A DNA stretch of 64,000 nucleotides from Nonomuraea jiangxiensis (GCF_900099965.1 NZ_FNDJ01000012.1:303975-367974), one strand, 5' to 3'. Counted from the stretch's first letter, positions 27,264-36,317 are shown. The notes: a model not told the origin generated them from the letters alone. Numbers and translations: made by a program.

Positions 27264-28198
27264 AGCGCGATCGAGGTCAGCGCCACCAGCACCAGGGACG
27301 TCCAGAACCCCCACGACTGGCCCTCGCCCGGGTAGGGCACGTTCTGCCCGTAGAAGCCGGTGATCATGGTGGGCACCGCGATGATCGCGGCCCAGCTCGT
27401 GACCCGTTTCATGATCTCGTTGAGCCGGAAGCCCTGCTGGGCGAGGCGGGTCTCGCGGATGTTGGCCAGCATGTCGCGGATGGACTCCACCCATTCGGCC
27501 ACGCGCAGGACGTGGTCGTAGACGTCCTCGTAGTAGGGCACCAGGACCGGGTCGGAGACGATCTCCTGGTCGCGGCGGAGCAGGGTGCTGACCACCTCGC
27601 GCATCGGCATGGTGATCTTGCGGAGCTTGGCGGTGTTCTTCCGCAGGGCGTACATGGCGCGCTGCAGCTCCCTGCCGTCGCGCACCTGGTCGTCGAACAC
27701 CGACTCCTCCATCGCCTCCGCCTGCGCGTCGAGGTCCTGGACCAGCTCGAACTGGCCGTCCACCACGTAGTCGAGCAGGCCGTGCAGCAGGAAGCCGACG
27801 CCGTGCTCGGCCAGGCGGGGGGACGCGTCCCAGCGCCGGACCACCTCGTCGATGTCGAAGTGGTCACTCTCCCGTACGGTGACCAGGGCGTTGGGGGTGA
27901 CGAAGATGTTCACCTCGACGGGGTCGAGCCGGTCGTCGTCGAAGTGCACCCCGTAGACCGTGATGAACAGGTGGTTGTCGTAAATGTCCACCTTCGGCCG
28001 CTGATGGTCGGACAGCACGTCTTCGACCGCCAGCTCGTGCAACCCCAGCTCCTCGCCGATCACGCCGAGGTCCGCGGGCGACGGGGAACACAGGTCGAAC
28101 CACACCGTATTGCCCGGATCGCTGACATATTCGGAGACATCCTCGATCGGGAAGCCTTCCTTCTCGAGGATCCCATTTCTGTAAAGACGTGTATGCAC
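27230..28198 (-). CDS. CorA family divalent metal ion transporter
   Basis: 322 aa. A large cytoplasmic N-terminal domain (VWFDLCSPSPADLGVIGEEL) is followed by a long helix and two C-terminal membrane helices. The pore-end signature normally written YGMN is YGQN here (GFYGQNVPYPG), followed by an acidic-poor loop and the positive tail AAFKKKDWL. It should carry Mg2+ or another divalent cation; the GMN-to-GQN change may alter selectivity. The GTG start shares a base with the TAG stop of the DUF72 gene upstream, so the two are coupled. The 3' end runs 34 bases into the DUF1850 gene on the other strand. Confidence 0.92.
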   Translation of the reverse strand: MHTRLYRNGILEKEGFPIEDVSEYVSDPGNTVWFDLCSPSPADLGVIGEELGLHELAVEDVLSDHQRPKVDIYDNHLFITVYGVHFDDDRLDPVEVNIFVTPNALVTVRESDHFDIDEVVRRWDASPRLAEHGVGFLLHGLLDYVVDGQFELVQDLDAQAEAMEESVFDDQVRDGRELQRAMYALRKNTAKLRKITMPMREVVSTLLRRDQEIVSDPVLVPYYEDVYDHVLRVAEWVESIRDMLANIRETRLAQQGFRLNEIMKRVTSWAAIIAVPTMITGFYGQNVPYPGEGQSWGFWTSLVLVALTSIALYAAFKKKDWL

Positions 28199-28905
28199 TA
28201 GCCGAGTCTGGCAAATCGTCTTGCGTTCCGCACAGCCGCTCCTTCTGGGTCGTTGTTGAAATAGACGTACACGTCCTGCCAGCCCGCCTCATGCAGCCGC
28301 CCGGCCCACGTCTTCAGGGCCTTGTCGCCGTACTCCCAGCCGGCGCGGCCCTCGTGCAGGCGCACGTAGCCCCAGTCCGCGGTACGCCAGAGCGGGCTCT
28401 GCGGCCGGCCCAGCCGGTCGGCCCAGCACAGGGCGGCCCCGTGCCGGTCCAGGATCTCGCGTACCTCCTGGGTCCACCAGGAGTCGTGCCGGGGCTCCAC
28501 GGCCACCCGCGTGCCCGCCGGGAAGCAGCCCAGGCACCGGTCGAGCCGGTCCGGAGCGACCTTCAGGGTGGGCGGGAGCTGCAGCAGGATCGGCCCGAGC
28601 TTGCCCTTCAGCTCGGCGGCGGCCCCCATCAGCCGCTCCACCGGCTCCTCCGGGTCGGCCAGCCGCTTGATGTGAGTGAGGAACCTGCTGGCCTTGACCG
28701 CCATCACGAACCCTTCTGGCGTGCGGTCACGCCAACCGGCGAACGAGTCGGCCGTCGGCAGCCGGTAGAAGGCGTTGTTGCTCTCGACCGTGGCGAACTC
28801 CTCCGCGTACGTCTCCAGCCACAGCCGCATCGGCAGCCCCGGCGGGTACAGCACACCCCGCCAGTGCCTGTACTGCCACCCGGAGGTGCCCACCAGCCAC
28901 GTCAT
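28198..28905 (-). CDS. DUF72 domain-containing protein
   Basis: 235 aa TIM-barrel-like DUF72 protein. It starts with the family hallmark VGTSGWQYRHWRGVLYPPGL and has TVESNNAFYRLPT, FVMAVKASRFLTHIKRL, VAVEPRHDSWWTQEV, and the terminal DVYVYFNNDPEGAAVRNARR. The biochemical activity of the family is not established. It shares a base with the start of the corA gene. A second, divergent DUF72 gene lies at 38366-39220. Confidence 0.92.
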   Translation of the reverse strand: MTWLVGTSGWQYRHWRGVLYPPGLPMRLWLETYAEEFATVESNNAFYRLPTADSFAGWRDRTPEGFVMAVKASRFLTHIKRLADPEEPVERLMGAAAELKGKLGPILLQLPPTLKVAPDRLDRCLGCFPAGTRVAVEPRHDSWWTQEVREILDRHGAALCWADRLGRPQSPLWRTADWGYVRLHEGRAGWEYGDKALKTWAGRLHEAGWQDVYVYFNNDPEGAAVRNARRFARLG

Positions 28906-28979
28906 GCCGTTGGCCCTACCCAGCGCGGCGACGTGCAGTACTGTCCTTGTTCGTCACCCGGAGGAGGACCTTTCACACG

Positions 28980-30398
28980 ATGGGCGCCAATCACGCGCAC
29001 GGCACCGCCGTGCCCGCCTCCCGGCGTACGGTGCTGGCCAGCCTGGCCGTGCTGGTGCCGCTGGCGATCGTCACCCTGGCGGGCCTGCTGTGGCTCTGGC
29101 CGGACGGTGGGAAGGACCTCGGGGGGCAGCCGTCCCCGGTCGAGCGGCTGAGCGGCACGGTGGCCCTCGTCACGCTCAAGCAGTGCCCGGACGTACCCGA
29201 GGGCGCGCCCCGGCCGGACCCCGCCACCTGCGGCACCGCCGTGGTCAAGGTCACGGACGGGCCCGAGGCGGGCAGGAACGTCACGCTCCGCCTGCCCGGC
29301 GCCCCCGGGTCCCCGCGGTTCGCGGCGGGCGACGACGTGATCCTGCTGCGCGAGGCGGACGGCGCGTACCAGATCTCCGATCATGACCGGGCGACGCCGC
29401 TGTGGTTGTTCGGGGCGGCGTTCGCGCTGGCGGTGATCGCCTTCGGCCGCTGGCGCGGGGTGACGGCGCTGGTCGGGCTGGTGGTCACGTTCGTGCTGCT
29501 GCTGACGTTCGTCATTCCGGGGATCCTGGAGGGCAGGTCGCCGATGCTGGTGGCCATCGTCGGGGCGGCGGCGATCATGCTGACGGTGCTCTACCTGACG
29601 CACGGCTTCTCGCTGCCCACCTCCATGGCCGTGCTCGGCACCGTGGCCAGCCTGGCGCTCACCGGGCTGCTGTCGTACGTGGCGCTGCGGCTGGCCGAGC
29701 TCAACGGGGTCACCGACGACAGCGCGCTGACCCTGGGCATGAGCCTGTCGATCGACACGCAGGGGCTGCTGCTGGCCAGCATCATCATCGGCGCGCTCGG
29801 GGTGCTCGACGACGTCACGGTGACGCAGGCGGTGACGGTGGCCGAGCTCGCCCACGCCAACCCGTCCTACGGCTTCACCCGCCTCTACCGGGCGGCCGGC
29901 CGGGTCGGGCGGGCGCACATCGCCTCGGTGATCAACACGATCATCCTGGCGTACGCGGGGGCGTCGCTGCCGCTGCTGCTGCTGTTCAGCATCGGGGAGC
30001 AGCCGCTGGGTGACGTGCTGACGACGCCGGTCGTCGCCCAGGAGATCGTCCGCAGCATCGTCGGCACGCTCGGCCTCATCGCCGCCGTCCCGATCACCAC
30101 CGCCCTCGCCGCGCTGGCCGCCACCCGCCGCCCCGACCCCGACGAGCCCGCCGGCCACGGACGGGAAGAGCCCGCGGACCACGGCTTCTTCACGCCGCAC
30201 GCCTTCGAGCCGCACGACCGGCACCCCGCCGCCGACCCCCACGACCGGCGATCCCCCACCCTTGAGCCGCCCGACCGGCGATCCGCCACCCTTGAGCCGC
30301 CCGACCGGCGATCCTCCACCCTTGAGCCGCCCGACCGGCGATCCGCCCCTCGTGAGCCGTCCGACCGGCCCGCCCGCCACCGACGGGCACGCGCCTGA
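28980..30398 (+). CDS. YibE/F family membrane protein
   Basis: 472 aa. The N-terminal anchor helix is RRTVLASLAVLVPLAIVTLA. An extracytoplasmic domain (about 45-145) is followed by seven or eight helices with family motifs VAIVGAAAIMLTVLYLTHGF, LLASIIIGALGVLDDVTVTQ and AGASLPLLLLFSIGEQPLGD. The family is a putative transporter of unknown substrate. ATG 28980 is taken as the start, with GGAGGAGG about 12 bases upstream. The C-terminal 75 residues are a hydrophilic tail of tandem PPDRRS(A/S)TLE repeats encoded by 30-bp DNA repeats, absent from the core family. Confidence 0.9.
   Translation: MGANHAHGTAVPASRRTVLASLAVLVPLAIVTLAGLLWLWPDGGKDLGGQPSPVERLSGTVALVTLKQCPDVPEGAPRPDPATCGTAVVKVTDGPEAGRNVTLRLPGAPGSPRFAAGDDVILLREADGAYQISDHDRATPLWLFGAAFALAVIAFGRWRGVTALVGLVVTFVLLLTFVIPGILEGRSPMLVAIVGAAAIMLTVLYLTHGFSLPTSMAVLGTVASLALTGLLSYVALRLAELNGVTDDSALTLGMSLSIDTQGLLLASIIIGALGVLDDVTVTQAVTVAELAHANPSYGFTRLYRAAGRVGRAHIASVINTIILAYAGASLPLLLLFSIGEQPLGDVLTTPVVAQEIVRSIVGTLGLIAAVPITTALAALAATRRPDPDEPAGHGREEPADHGFFTPHAFEPHDRHPAADPHDRRSPTLEPPDRRSATLEPPDRRSSTLEPPDRRSAPREPSDRPARHRRARA
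30242..30371. repeat. 30-bp tandem repeats in the yibE/F 3' end
   Basis: A 30-bp unit beginning CGACCGGCGATCC recurs at 30242, 30272, 30302 and 30332 with few changes, then decays. Because 30 is a multiple of 3, each copy adds ten residues to the reading frame. Not a CRISPR: there are no spacers. Confidence 0.85.
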
Positions 30399-30411
30399 GA
30401 CCCGACCAGGG

Positions 30412-31302
30412 TCACTCGATCGCGGCGCTGCCGTCCACCCGCAGCTTGCGCCGGGCGCGCTCGTAGAAGGTGGTGCCGACGCGCACCACCTTCGCCGCCC
30501 CAGGCCAGGCGCGGACCCTGACGGTGTCGCCGGGGCACAGGTGCCCGACCACCGTCCCGTCGACCTCCACCGCCAGCCGCCCGCTGCTGGGCAGCACCTC
30601 CAGCGTCACGTCCTCGTCCGCGGGCAGCACCAGGGCCCGGTTGAACGCCGAGTGCGCCGCGGCGGGTACGACCAGCACCGCCTCAAGCCGGGGCGAGACG
30701 ATCGGCCCGCCGGCGGAGAAGCTGTAGGCCGTGGAGCCGGTGGTGGTGGCCACGATCACGGCGTCGGCGGCGTAGTTGACGAAGGGGCCGTTCGCCGGGG
30801 TGCCGTACCTGACGTGGGGGCTGCCCGACGGGGTGACGGACACGGCCGCCAGCCCGTCGCCCGGGATTCTGACCAGCGCGATGTCGTTGAACGCGGTCAC
30901 CGCCACGCCCCCGATCTCGCTGCGGATCGCCATCCGCGGCTCGATCGTGTAGTGGTGGCCGTCGATGGCCGACAGCGTCGCCTCCAGCTCGTCCACGTCG
31001 ATCTCCGCCAGGAACCCGAGCCGTCCCAGGTTGACCCCGAGAATGGGCGTCGGCCGGCCGGCCAGCAGCCGCATGGTCCGCAGCATCGTGCCGTCGCCGC
31101 CCAGCCCGACCAGCAGGTCGGCGCGCTCCACGAGGCTGACGGCGTCGACGGGCACGGCGCTGCAGTCGATGCGCCCCACCTCCTCCGGCAGGCCGAGCAC
31201 GGTGACCCCCTTGTCCCCGGCCCAGCTCAGGATGGTGTCGATCGCCTTCTTGGAGTCGCGCTTGGGGTGCAGTACCAGCCCGACCGTCCCGACCATGCCC
31301 AT
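30412..31302 (-). CDS. nadK: NAD(+) kinase
   Basis: 296 aa. Phosphorylates NAD to NADP using ATP or polyphosphate. Diagnostic motifs: GGDGTMLRTMRL (the GGDG loop), LGVNLGRLGFLAEID, FNDIALVR and TTTGSTAYSFSAGGPIVSP. ATG 31302 (MGMVGTVGLVLHPKRD) follows an AAGGTGGG site; the open frame extending to 31932 reads through non-homologous sequence antisense to the dehydratase gene. This is a second-copy type with a short N-terminus. Stop codons converge with yibE/F 13 bases apart. Confidence 0.94.
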   Translation of the reverse strand: MGMVGTVGLVLHPKRDSKKAIDTILSWAGDKGVTVLGLPEEVGRIDCSAVPVDAVSLVERADLLVGLGGDGTMLRTMRLLAGRPTPILGVNLGRLGFLAEIDVDELEATLSAIDGHHYTIEPRMAIRSEIGGVAVTAFNDIALVRIPGDGLAAVSVTPSGSPHVRYGTPANGPFVNYAADAVIVATTTGSTAYSFSAGGPIVSPRLEAVLVVPAAAHSAFNRALVLPADEDVTLEVLPSSGRLAVEVDGTVVGHLCPGDTVRVRAWPGAAKVVRVGTTFYERARRKLRVDGSAAIE

Positions 31303-31337
31303 AAGGCCCACCTTAGGCGATCCCGTGCACCCCGTTC

Positions 31338-32660
31338 TCAGCGGACGAGGCTGGGGCGTTTCGGGTCGAACGTCCAGTCCTTCACCAGGTATCGCATGGC
31401 GACGGCGTCGTCCCGGGCGCCCAGGCCCTCGCTGAGGTAGAGCTCGTGCGCGGCGGCGAGGGCCTCGCGGTCCAGCTCGACGCCGAGCCCCGGCGTGTCG
31501 GGCACGTCGATCGCGCCGTCCGTGATCCGGAACGGCCGGGTGGTGAGCGCCTGGCCGTCCTGCCAGATCCAGTGCGTGTCGAGCGCGGTGATCTCGCCGG
31601 GGGCGGCCGCTCCGACGTGCGTGAACATGGCCAGCGAGATGTCGAAGTGGTTGTTGGAGTGCGACCCCCAGGTCAGGCCGAAGTCGTGGCAGAGCTGGGC
31701 GACGCGGACCGACCCGGCCATGGTCCAGAAGTGCGGGTCGGCGAGCGGGATGTCGACGGCGGCGGCCCGTACGGCATGGGCGAGCTCGCGCCAGTCGGTG
31801 GCGATCATGTTCGTCGCCGTGGGCAGGCCGGTGGCCCGCCGGAACTCGGCCATCGTCTCCCGGCCGGAGAAGCGGCCCTCGGCGCCGCACGGGTCCTCGG
31901 CGTAGGCGAGCACGCCGCCGAGCCCGGCGCACAGCCGGACGGCGTCGGCGAGCAGCCAGCCGCCGTTGGGATCGAGGGTGATCCGTGCCTCCGGGAACCT
32001 GCGGGCCAGCGCCCTGACCGCCTCGATCTCCTCCTCGCCGGCCAGCACCCCGCCCTTGAGCTTGAAGTCGGTGAAGCCGTAGCGCTCCTGGGCCGCCTCG
32101 GCCAGCGCGACCACCGCGTCCGGTGTGAGGGCCTCACGGCGGCGCAGCCGGGACCAGCGGTCGTCGCCGGCGTCGTCCACGCGGTAGGGCAGGTCGGTCC
32201 GTCCCGGGTCGCCGACGTAGAACAGGTAGCCCAGCATCGGCACCCGGTCGCGCTGCCGCCCGTCGCCGAGCAGCTCGGCCACGGGCAGGCCGAGGTGCTG
32301 GCCGTGCAGGTCGAGCAGGGTGGACTCCAGGCCGGTGACCGCGTGCACGGTGGTGCGCAGGTCGAAGGTCTGCGGGCCGCGCCCGCCGGCGTCCCGGTCG
32401 GCGAAGCGCGCCGCCACCTCCCGCAGCAGGCTGCGGTAGCGCGCCACGGGCCGGCCGGCCAGCAGCGCGCCCGCCTCCTCGACGGTGCGGCGGATCGCCT
32501 CGCCGCCGGGCACCTCGCCCAGGCCGGTACGCCCGTCGGAGTCGGTGGTGATGACGACGTTGCGGGTGAAGTACGGCCCGTGCGCGCCGCTGAGGTTGAG
32601 CAGCATGCTGTCGTGACCGGCGACCGGGACGACCTCGACGCGCTGGATGGTGGGCGACAT
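31338..32660 (-). CDS. gudD: Glucarate dehydratase (enolase superfamily)
   Basis: 440 aa. Dehydrates D-glucarate to 5-keto-4-deoxyglucarate. Motifs: YFTRNVVITTDSDGRTGLGE near the N-terminus, catalytic KLKGG (FTDFKLKGGVLAGEEE), metal ligands in TLDPNGGW, EDPCGAEGRFSGRE and ATNMIATDW, and the His-Asp dyad region TWGSHSNNHFDISLAMFTHV. These match GudD rather than other enolase-superfamily members. ATG 32660 (MSPTIQRVEVVPVAGHDSML) has AGGCAGG upstream. Other catabolic genes for the pathway are not adjacent; the neighbourhood holds only remnants and another dehydratase at 36318-37442. Confidence 0.92.
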   Translation of the reverse strand: MSPTIQRVEVVPVAGHDSMLLNLSGAHGPYFTRNVVITTDSDGRTGLGEVPGGEAIRRTVEEAGALLAGRPVARYRSLLREVAARFADRDAGGRGPQTFDLRTTVHAVTGLESTLLDLHGQHLGLPVAELLGDGRQRDRVPMLGYLFYVGDPGRTDLPYRVDDAGDDRWSRLRRREALTPDAVVALAEAAQERYGFTDFKLKGGVLAGEEEIEAVRALARRFPEARITLDPNGGWLLADAVRLCAGLGGVLAYAEDPCGAEGRFSGRETMAEFRRATGLPTATNMIATDWRELAHAVRAAAVDIPLADPHFWTMAGSVRVAQLCHDFGLTWGSHSNNHFDISLAMFTHVGAAAPGEITALDTHWIWQDGQALTTRPFRITDGAIDVPDTPGLGVELDREALAAAHELYLSEGLGARDDAVAMRYLVKDWTFDPKRPSLVR

Positions 32661-32789
32661 GGTCCTGCCTTCTAGCTGATCTTGTTGCCGAGGGCGGTCG
32701 GCCGTGAGGGCCTTGCCGCACGGACGCCGCCAGACGATTCCTGTCCACGTGCGATTCCGTATCCGGCGATACCCTACGCGCATCACGAC

Positions 32790-32990
32790 CTACGCTGGTG
32801 CCGGCGGCGGCGGGTCGTCGCGCAACCGGCTGTAGAGACATCCGTCGCGCCACTGCCCGGCCCGGAACTCGCCCGCACGGATCCGGCCCTCAAGCTGGAG
32901 CCGGCCTTCTCCAGCGACTTCTGCTCGGAGACGTGGTCGTCCTCGACCTCGACCATGAACCGCCCGTCGTCGGCGCCGAGGTAACCGTCG
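32790..32990 (-). pseudogene. GNAT acetyltransferase C-terminal remnant
   Basis: Read on the minus strand, one frame gives VSEQKSLEKAG and, after a frameshift near 32900, QLEGRIRAGEFRAGQWRDG and CLYSRLRDD before a TAG at 32790-32792. Together these reproduce the C-terminal block of GNAT N-acetyltransferases (N-x2-S-x-x-x-L-EKAGF-x-x-EG, then W-x-D-x-x-x-Y-x-x-L-x-x-D). Upstream sequence (DGYLGADDGRFMVEVEDD) is open but not clearly GNAT. It is a decayed fragment with no start. Confidence 0.55.
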
Positions 32991-33058
32991 GGCGGGCTCC
33001 TGGGCGTCGCGGAACCGGCCCAGTCGAGGCCGATGAGGAGGGCTCCGCGAGAAATCGC

Positions 33059-34000
33059 CTACCAGCCGCCGTTGGCGGAGTAGAGCTGGCCGCGCACCGC
33101 GCCGCCGGGGAACTCACCCGTGTGGAGGTTGGCGTACCAGTTCTTCGGGTTCTTGGCGATGCCCTTGGCGGTGCCGCTCTTGATCGATACGGACCCGGCC
33201 AGGCCGTCCACGCCCTTGGGCAGTCCCTTGGGAGCCTCGAAGAGGGGCACCGCCACCGGGCCGTTCTTGCCCTTGGCCCCCTGGTGGATGTGGGCCAGCG
33301 TCGGCGCTGCGATCCCGCGGAACAACGTCGCGTAGTCGATCTTCCCGCCGTGGATGTCGAACAGCCACTCGGCGTGACCGTTGCGGTCGCCGACCTTCTG
33401 ACCCGGGGCCGGAACCTCCTGCTTGCCGTCGGCCTTCGCGTGCAACCGGCGGCCGTTCCCGATCGCCAGCACCGAACCGAGGTTCACCGGGCTGATCCGG
33501 TAGAGCTGGGCCCGCACCGCGCCGCCGGGGAACTCGCCGGTGTGCAGATTGGCGTACCAGTTCGCCGGGTTCTTCGTGATGCCGGCCAGCAGTGCCTTGT
33601 CGGTGACCTTCACGGTGCCGGACACGCCCGTGGTGCCCTTGGGCAGGCCGTCCATGAAGAACCCGATCTTCACGTCGCCGTTCTTGCCCTTCTTCCCCTG
33701 GTGGATGTGGAACATCGCCGGCGTGGCGACGCCCTGCCACTTGACGGCGTAGGACACCTTGTCACCGTTGATCTCGAAGACCGCGAAGGCGCTGCCGTTC
33801 TTGTCGCCGACGGCGGGGCCGCCCTTGACCGGCACCTCGTTCTTGCCCACCAGCTTGGCGGCCAGATAGACCGGCGCCGAGTGCGCGGCCGAAGCCGTGG
33901 CGGACGACGTGGCGGCCTGGGAGGCGCCGGGCGCGAGGGCGGCGGTGATCATTCCGACGGCGAGCACCGAACTGGACAGTGCGAAGGCGCGCTTGTACAT
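33059..34000 (-). CDS. Secreted CHRD domain protein (two CHRD domains)
   Basis: 313 aa. A signal peptide (MYKRAFALSSSVLAVGMITA, then ALAPGASQA) precedes two CHRD domains. Each ends in the diagnostic NWYANLHTGEFPGGAVR block and contains a HIHQG(K/A)KGKNG loop. CHRD domains occur in extracellular proteins, including chordin, and their bacterial role is unknown; the His residues could bind a metal. ATG 34000 follows AAAGGG. It is intact although it sits inside a stretch of decayed genes. Confidence 0.9.
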   Translation of the reverse strand: MYKRAFALSSSVLAVGMITAALAPGASQAATSSATASAAHSAPVYLAAKLVGKNEVPVKGGPAVGDKNGSAFAVFEINGDKVSYAVKWQGVATPAMFHIHQGKKGKNGDVKIGFFMDGLPKGTTGVSGTVKVTDKALLAGITKNPANWYANLHTGEFPGGAVRAQLYRISPVNLGSVLAIGNGRRLHAKADGKQEVPAPGQKVGDRNGHAEWLFDIHGGKIDYATLFRGIAAPTLAHIHQGAKGKNGPVAVPLFEAPKGLPKGVDGLAGSVSIKSGTAKGIAKNPKNWYANLHTGEFPGGAVRGQLYSANGGW

Positions 34001-34180
34001 GGAAAACCCTTTCAGGATGCGTTCGCCCCGCGCGGGACTGTCAGGTGACAACCGGGGCCGATGCGAACAGAGTGCCGCAGCCTTCCGACCCCGGAACACG
34101 TACAAGTACGCATATCCGGTGAATAGTGAAAGGTGTCGTAACCTGTGCCGATGGCGTCGGAGTCGAGTCCATCATGCGCA

Positions 34181-34938
34181 GGAGCGTGTCACCGGAGCTG
34201 GTGAGCCACATCCCCGCCAGGCGGAGCGCTGGAGGCACGTGACCTGTTCACCGTGCCGGCCCGGCCGGACCTCGGGCTGGAGGTCGCGCGCGTGGGCATG
34301 CCGATCCGTCACGAGCGGAGGCTGCTGGGGTTCGTGTGGTTGCTGGTCTCGGACGGTCCCGTCTCCGGGGAGGCGGTGGCCGTACGCCGGGCGGCCGACA
34401 GCGCCGCGCACATGTTGCACCGGGAGTTCCTGCTCGGGGAGCTGACCCGGGGCCGTGAGCGTGAGCTGGCGCGCGACCTGATCTCCGCCGACCCCGAGGT
34501 ACGCGCCCCGCGCAGTGCCCTCCACCTCGAACGCCCCGACCACGGGCTGCTCGTCCTCGTGCAGCCGGTCCCGTCCGCGTCCGAGATCGAGGGGCTGGCC
34601 GCGACCGTCCATCGGCGGGTGGCCGAGGAGAGCGGCAAGGAGTGCTGGGTCGGGCTCGGCGAGCGTCATCCCGGCCTCGCGGCGGTCCACCTGTCGTACG
34701 GCGAGGCCAAGCGGAGCGCCGACGTCGCCCGGATCGTCAAGATCCTCGGCCCGGTGGTGCGGCAGGCACTCCGGGCTGGGCGTCTACGGCCTGCTGGCCG
34801 AGCTGCCCGCGGCACGGCTCGGCCGCAGCCTGCACCCCGGGCTGCGCCGGCTGCTCGACCACGACGGGGACACGGACGCGCTGGCCGGGACCTTGGAGGC
34901 GTTCCTCGACAACGCGGGCGACGTCAAGCGCACCCTCG
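34181..34938 (+). pseudogene. PucR/CdaR family regulator, frameshifted and 3'-truncated
   Basis: Pieces in three frames make one protein. MRRSVSPELVSHIPARRSAG is followed by a stop; the next frame gives DLFTVPARPDLGLEVARVGM and HERRLLGFVWLLVSDGPVSG down to about 34762; a third continues HSGLGVYGLLAELPAARLG through ALAGTLEAFLDNAGDVKRT. The last block is the start of the PucR C-terminal helix-turn-helix, which is cut off at about 34938, where the sequence becomes the 3' side of the convergent amidohydrolase. The N-terminal part is also missing. It resembles the intact PucR-type regulator at 43312-44367. Confidence 0.8.
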
Positions 34939-35693
34939 TCGATCGCCGAGCCGTGCTCGACGCACCTGGCGCCGGCCTCGATGGCGTTGCGGAGACCGGC
35001 GTTGTTGTGCGCGTGCACGGTGACGTAGGTGCCGCGCGCGGCGGCCTCGCCGACGGCCGCCGCGATCTCCTCGACGGTGAACTGCGTGTCGGAGAGGTTG
35101 TCGTGGTGGGAGACCACGCCACCGGTCACGCACATCTTCAGGAAGCCCGCGCCGCGGCGGAACGCCTCCCGGGCGTTCTTGCGGACCTCGTCGGGCCCGT
35201 CCGACAGCAGGGACAGCGCGCATAGGCCGGGGATCTCGTGGGTACGCCAGTCGTGCGACGGCTCCCATTCCGCGCCCAGGTAGCCGTGGCCGCCGGTCTG
35301 GCACAGCAGCGGTCCGCAGTGGAGGATGCGGGGGCCGGGAATCTTGCCGCCGGCCACCACCCGGGCGAGGCCCGCGTCGATGCCACCGGTGTCCCTGACG
35401 GTGGTGAAGCCCGCGTCGAGGGTCTGCCGGCAGTTCTCGAACATGTCGGCGGCCAGCTCCGCCACGGACAGCCGGTGGGTCAGGGCGGCGCCGATGTCGC
35501 TCGACAGGCCGAGGTGCACGTGGGCGTCGATCAACCCGGGGGTGACGAACAGGCCCGAGCAGTCCAGCGTCTCGGCGCCGGCCGGCGGGGCGCCGCCGAG
35601 CGCGGTGATCCGGCCGTCCTCGACGCGGATGGCCTGGTCCGGTACGGGCTCGCGCCCGGTGCCGTCGATGACGGTCGCGCCGATCAACCACAT
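34737..35693 (-). pseudogene. Amidohydrolase family protein, C-terminally truncated by rearrangement
   Basis: The first 251 residues are a good metal-dependent amidohydrolase: MWLIGATVIDGTGREPVPDQ, metal-binding HVH in GLIDAHVHLG, the conserved Lys in FLKMCVTGGVVSHH, and HAHN in TYVTVHAHNNAGLRNA, ending GARCVEHGSAIDEGAL. Family members are about 400 residues and need later His and Asp ligands. From about nt 34938 down to the stop at 34737 the frame is only the antisense of the truncated PucR gene. The two genes were therefore fused tail-to-tail by a deletion or inversion. The start, ATG 35693, looks normal. Confidence 0.82.
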
Positions 35694-35785
35694 GGGACAG
35701 ACCTTTCCGGCCGGGAGCCGCCGGCCTTGATCAGGGGTGAGGATGCCGTCCCTGCACGGGTGCCGCACCTCGCGATCACCATACG

Positions 35786-36309
35786 GCCTTCATCGCGGCC
35801 ACCGACTGTTCGACGAGACCGGGGTGCCCTACGAGGAGTGGGACGGCGACACGCTCGCCGCCCGGGTGCCGGGCATCGACACCGGCCGCTACTGGCCGCC
35901 CAGGCGCCTCGACGACGGCGCGTTCTGGGCGGACGCGAGCGGCTCGCTCGGCGCGGTCTACACGCCGGACGCGGGATACGTCACCGATCCCAAGCTGGCG
36001 GCGCAGAACCTCGCGGTGGCGGCGGCGCGGCAGGGGGCCGAGTTCCGCTTCCACAGCGCCGTGACCGCGATCGAGTCCGGCGGCGGGAGAGTACGCGCGG
36101 TCCGGCTGGCCGACGGCGCCCGGCTGCCGTGCGAGGTCGTGGTGAACGCGGCCGGCCCGTGGTCGGGCAGGCTGAACGCGCTGGCCGGGGTCGGGTCGGA
36201 CTTCACCATCGGCGTGCGGCCGCTGCGGCAGGAGGTGGCGCACGTGCCCGCACCGGCGGGCTACCAGGGGCCGGCGGTTAGGGGGAGCTCAGGCACGGTG
36301 ATGGGCTGA
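35786..36309 (+). pseudogene. DadA-like FAD-dependent oxidoreductase, internal fragment
   Basis: About 170 residues match the middle of D-amino-acid/glycine oxidase-like proteins: LFDETGVPYEEWDGDTLAAR, YTPDAGYVTDPKLAAQNLAV and CEVVVNAAGPWSGRLNALAG. The N-terminal Rossmann GxGxxG and the C-terminal substrate domain are missing; after VRPLRQEVAHVPAPAGYQG the frame ends in unrelated residues and a stop. No plausible start exists. It lies next to the truncated amidohydrolase, so this is part of the same decayed catabolic cluster. Confidence 0.78.
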
Positions 36310-36317
36310 CCGCGCTC

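Noticed and set aside
30242..30371. Possible CRISPR array
   Set aside because: 30-bp units abut with no spacers and lie in frame inside a coding sequence. The repeats at 12597-12690 likewise have no spacers.
30412..31932. 506-aa NAD kinase with long N-terminal extension
   Set aside because: The extra residues are antisense to the glucarate dehydratase; ATG 31302 has a good ribosome site and the family N-terminus.
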